Source: Xylogone sp. PMI_703
Lineage: Eukaryota; Ascomycota; Leotiomycetes
DNA length: 64,000 nt
Reading direction: 5' to 3'
NCBI GenBank assembly: GCA_021399445.1
Contig: JAJTUQ010000001.1
Coordinates: forward strand, 3,472,001 to 3,536,000
The notes below the pieces were generated by a model. It was not told the origin of the DNA. It worked only from the letters and a program-made list of their open reading frames with translations, and did not search any database. Positions within the stretch are counted from its first letter, which is position 1, and the number at the start of each line of letters is the position of its first letter. Position numbers and translations under genes: made by a program. This document shows positions 60,334 through 64,000 of the stretch, one piece after another.

Positions 60334-60906
60334 GTTAGCCAGAATAGGAGAACACGAGTGACTCTAGCAGCTTGCGGCAGAATACCGTAGGAGTAAACTG
60401 CGATTCTAGAAGAGCGGAATTCCTAAATTACGTTTCGAGACTGGGCCTAGAAGCACTATATTTCCGCCATACAACCCCTGCCGCGATACAGTAATCGTAA
60501 TACCTACTGGTCCGTCTTTTAATGGGTCAGCGCTAGCGGAGTTCAAGTGGGCCTACTCCGTAAGCCCCTTGGATCTGCGGTTTATGGTAAGCATCACACT
60601 ACCGTGCGGCTATTTGCAGATACATTTCAACTCTAAGTCGCATAATGTATCAAGGACAAGTAGCTTATGACAATTGGATTTCGCGCCGGAGTTCTTCTTG
60701 GGTGTCAGATGAAGACTGATGCCATGAGATTAGTGCCAGAACAGTAACGGAGTACGAGAAGCGAGTTTGAGGAGCAATGCATATAATAGTAGATTTCCAG
60801 GAACTTGGGAAAGAGAATATGCATCGAAGATTCAGCTATCAGCAGTAGAACTATCCATTCATACCGAATCAACCCATCTTAAAACTCACACTCGAAGATC
60901 GTCACA
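60334..60906. promoter_or_regulatory. bidirectional promoter of the Zn2Cys6 and SDR genes
   Basis: 573 bp between two divergent gene starts. It contains CGG/CCG triplets near 60437-60600 (CGTTTCG, GGTCCG, TGCGG) that a zinc-cluster protein could bind, but no specific spaced pair stands out. Confidence 0.4.
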
Positions 60907-61951
60907 ATGTCCCAGTTTGGGTTTGAAACGAATGCAATTGATGTAGTTAAGGCTTTTCCAGACCAGGTCAAAGGCCGTACATGTAGGCTTCCTAAACTGT
61001 AGACTGGAGGTGTAAAATCATAATAGGCTTGCGTTTTTAGCTAACATTAATCGCTACTTAGTCTTGATTACAGGCCCTTCACCTGGTGGCCTTGGCGCTG
61101 AGACTGCCATCTCCTTGGCTCACGGTGCCCCTAAGAGTATCATCCTCATTGGTCGCAATGCAGAAAAATGCCGGCCAACAGTCGACAGTGTGCATGCCAT
61201 CGATGCCTCCATCGATGTCAAAGTTTTTCAAGCAGAATTATCCTCTTTAAAATCCGTCCGGAAGGCTGCGCGTGCCATCCTGGATGACAAATCCATCTCA
61301 ACCATAGATGTCATCATTAACAATGCCGGCATTATGGCTGTCCCCCTGGCTCGTAACGAAAATGGCTATGAAATGCATTTCGCCGCCAATCACCTAGGTC
61401 ACTTCTTGCTAACTAACTTACTGATGCCAAAGCTTACGCCACAGACCGGCCGCGTGGTAAATGTCGCGAGTTCTGGGAATTTGTACAGCGGCGTCAATTG
61501 GGATGACGTGCATTTCCGTGGCGAGGGCTCATACAAGCCCATGCGTGGATACAGTCAATCCAAAACCGCTAACATTCTATTCTCAGTTGCGTTGAAGAAG
61601 CGCGGAATAAAGAGTTACGCCGTTCATCCTGGTTCAATCCAGACCCCACTGGTAGCCCACCTCGATTTGGAGATGGCAGAAGATATAACTCAAACTGTAT
61701 ATGGGATCACACTCCAGGAGGCAATGGCAAGTCCAGAGTATGCCAAGTCTAAGACATTGCAACAGGGCTGCGCAACTCAGCTTGTAGCTGCACTGGACCC
61801 CAGCCTGGAAGAACAGGACGGCGTATTTCTGAACGATTGTTGCCCTTCCACAAGTCCGTTGGCAGTGAAGCCATGGTCACTAGATGAAAAAGACGCGGAA
61901 CGAATGTGGATGTTGAGTGAGGAGCTTGTGGGGGAGTCATTTGAATTCTGA
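60907..61951 (+). CDS. short-chain dehydrogenase/reductase (retinol-dehydrogenase/WWOX-like)
   Basis: 321-aa NAD(P)-dependent oxidoreductase in two exons: 60907-60982 and 61062-61951. The N-terminal helix precedes FLITGPSPGGLGAETA (TGxxxGxG nucleotide loop). Then come GRNAEKC, the NNAG motif (IINNAGIMAVPLA), NHLGHFLL, the catalytic Ser in VNVASSG and YSQSK (YxxxK), and VHPGSIQTPL. Length and motif order match the 'atypical' classical SDR group acting on lipophilic alcohols and ketones. The substrate is unknown. It shares a promoter region with a Zn2Cys6 factor. Intact. Confidence 0.9.
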
Positions 61952-62529
61952 ATAATTGTCAGGTACTCCAGAAAACTGACATGGTCTGGCGGTCTGGCAG
62001 AAGGCTGTTCAGCTATCATACGGCTGGCTGATAGGCATTCTATTGCTATGAAAGCATGGACTTTTGTATCTAGGTTCATAGTAATAAAAGCAATAAACGC
62101 AGTAATTTGGTGATTCGACTATGTGATTTGTAGTTGCCTCCAATCAATTAATTTCTATCTTGCATAGTTTCACCGTCGCTAGGTCAAAGTGTTGAAAAGT
62201 CTGGTTAATAATACCATCCGCTTCAAGCGGAAGAAGCAGATAATCTTGTGACATGTCCTAACTATAGAGTACGCTTGTACAACATTTTAATTAAATATGA
62301 AAAATAAAATCCCCATTATCTTTTTTTCGGCCAAACAGTTTCGCTTATTGTCTGGTTTAAGGTATAGAAATTCCTCTGTGCTAACTGTAACGTGCACATC
62401 ATACAAATTACACGGCTATCGTGTCAGCTTATATGAGATCCCTCTGGTTTCCGTTTGTATTGTTTGTTACATACCATATTCCAGAAAATGACACATGGCC
62501 CCCTCATCAGCTGGGACCTCAAAGTGTCA
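61952..62529. other. intergenic, convergent ends
   Basis: AT-rich space between the SDR and MFS gene ends. Nothing seen. Confidence 0.5.
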
Positions 62530-64000
62530 TCACTGTGATTCGCCGCTAGTATCTTTTCTTTCATTCACATCTTCCTGTGGATCCTCTTCTGTCTCTGTGT
62601 CCTTTGCTGTTGAATCTTTCGAACGCAGAAATAATAAGGTGATGAGAAGGGCTGCTCCAGAAAAACCACATGCGCAATAGAATGAGTTTTGATAGCCTTT
62701 AAGTAGGGATTGTCGTGTCTGGCCAGTAAGAAATGACCCAGATATCGAGAAGGCGACGGCAATTGAAGCTTGGGCTACGCTTTGGACCACTCCAGCAACT
62801 ATTCCTTGGTCGGCAATAGGAGCGCTTGCAACCTAATGGATTGTTAGTATCTGGAACCGGGTTGTGAAATATGGATGGGAAATACCGCAATATTAACGTT
62901 ATTGACAAAGAAAGCAGCCGTGCCGACTGAAATAAGAATCACAGCTGGAAATGTAAAACGCCAATACATCGTGTCAATACCGTTTCGGGAAAATAAAACG
63001 TCTCCCACAATAACAATTGCTTCACCAGCGGCAATCACCCATTTCGGATCAATCTTGCTATATAGTATTCCGAAGATAGGCATTACAATCAATGGAGCAA
63101 TAGTGAAAGGCAAAAATTCAACAGCAGAAATGAGTGCAGATTTCTAGTTTCAGATCAGCTTCCTTCATTCCTAACTCATGGTTGATGCTAATAATACTTA
63201 CCCCTTGAATCCGAACTAAAAACTGTGACCCATTTAGAAGCATTAGATAACAAGTCCCATATGAAAAACCGGTGATAGGTAAAATAGCTGAGAAATTTCG
63301 AAACGACCACAAGCGTTTTGGTATTAACGCTTCTTTGTCGGGGAAATATTTTGGGAGTATGAATTCGTCCCACACAATGAAAAAGCCAAGTAGCCCTATA
63401 CCAGATATTAGTGGTCCAAGTGTTACACCTGCAGACCATTGATCTGGGGCTTCGGTGAAGCCCAACACAATCAGGAGGAGCGATCTAGTAATGAAGAAGG
63501 CATCTTCATAATCTAGTTTCCGGACCAGGGACAGATCTCTTTTGATGATGGAATGAGGATCGCTGATGAGATGCAGAACAGCATGCTGACTCTAAAGGAA
63601 ATCTAAAAAAGGGTACGGTATCCAAGAGGAGATTTCGTCACAGCACCGCCAACTACAAAAGGGATCAGTGGAAATACTTCAGAGACTAGTGTTGATTATC
63701 CAGATAGACTGACTTATCATTCCCAGAGCAGATCCCGATGCAATTCCCATTCCAAGGACAGACAGAGCTAATTCTCGAGCACGACCCTGATAGCTCACTG
63801 ACACAAGAGCGTATGCAGTTGGCACTGTCATTGCAGCCGATACCCCTTGAAATGCCCGTAACGTAAAAAGAGCTATGTCGTTCTGGATGCCAGCGATAAG
63901 TGCAGAGAATAGCGCAAAAAATAACAATCCTAGCACGAATATATTTTTATGACCAAGAATATCCCCTATATCCTTGATTAGCAGAACTTCTTCTCTGGGA
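62530..64000 (-). pseudogene. MFS transporter (DHA-type), nonsense and frameshift, 5' end outside window
   Basis: The minus-strand gene continues beyond 64000. It enters with DILGHKNIFVLGLLFF (loop 2-3 motif) and RAFQGVSAAMTVPTAYALV (helix 4). An intron is near 63655-63695. Then GGAVTKSPLGYRTLF meets TAG at 63603-63605, where relatives have Trp. About 60 bases later the frame shifts in an A-run (near 63540) before KLDYEDAFF. After that it is clean: exons around 63521-63200, 63146-62888 and 62833-62530 encode the second half up to a charged C-terminal tail (TEEDPQEDVNERKD). The family exports drugs or metabolites by proton exchange. Two independent breaks make it a pseudogene unless there are sequence errors. 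Confidence 0.72.

Noticed and set aside
154..63605. Reassigned stop codons (TAG read as an amino acid) as an explanation for the internal stops
   Set aside because: TAG also serves as the normal terminator of good genes here (e.g. the GST gene), and different amino acids (Trp, Gln) would be needed at different sites.

Overview
The window is nuclear DNA of a filamentous ascomycete (Pezizomycotina; Eurotiomycetes-like, but the genus cannot be fixed from this sequence). The evidence is short GT-AG introns of about 45-100 bp, three fungal Zn2Cys6 regulators, fungal P450s, an eqolisin (G1) protease, a LysM/GH18 chitinase with a chitin-binding module, an OPT transporter and a fungal O-fucosyltransferase-like gene. 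It is an accessory, gene-poor segment: about 24 gene loci in 64 kb, long AT-rich spacers, and an unusually high share of broken genes.

Layout. 0-8.4 kb: the end of a broken HNH-nuclease gene, a Zn2Cys6 factor, a CYP53-like P450, a glutathione S-transferase and a small unknown gene. 8.5-12 kb: repeats, one unknown conserved gene and AT-rich decayed DNA with a 100-bp hairpin. 12.1-18.2 kb: a same-strand set of CYP65-like P450, pyridoxal-reductase-type aldo-keto reductase and Zn2Cys6 factor, which looks like a small secondary-metabolism or detoxification cluster. 19.2-29.1 kb: secreted hydrolases (eqolisin, M35-like metalloprotease, large LysM/ChtBD1/GH18 chitinase) with two decayed gene fragments between them. 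30.4-33.4 kb: a protein with two tandem RraA-like aldolase domains, next to an HpcH/HpaI-type aldolase gene whose 5' part is missing exactly where a small inverted-repeat element (MITE) lies. 35.3-36.6 kb: a histidinol-phosphate aminotransferase homologue with an in-frame stop. 38.9-39.5 kb: a secreted protein of unknown function. 41.9-46.0 kb: a fused LCB2+LCB1-type alpha-oxoamine synthase (with an in-frame stop) facing a 3-ketosphinganine-reductase-like SDR. These are the two core steps expected for sphinganine or a sphinganine-like metabolite. 47.4-48.9 kb: an O-fucosyltransferase-like type II membrane protein. 48.9-53.9 kb: a 5-kb gene desert. 53.9-64 kb: an OPT peptide transporter, a broken aminoglycoside-phosphotransferase-fold gene, a Zn2Cys6 factor divergent from an SDR, and a broken MFS transporter running off the window.

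The strongest overall signal is gene decay by single nonsense changes. At least five otherwise well-preserved genes carry one premature stop, and each can be explained by a C:G to T:A transition. This is what repeat-induced point mutation (RIP) or relaxed selection would leave. The most interesting functional unit is the alpha-oxoamine synthase / ketoreductase pair. The clearest structural event is the MITE at the breakpoint of the aldolase gene.
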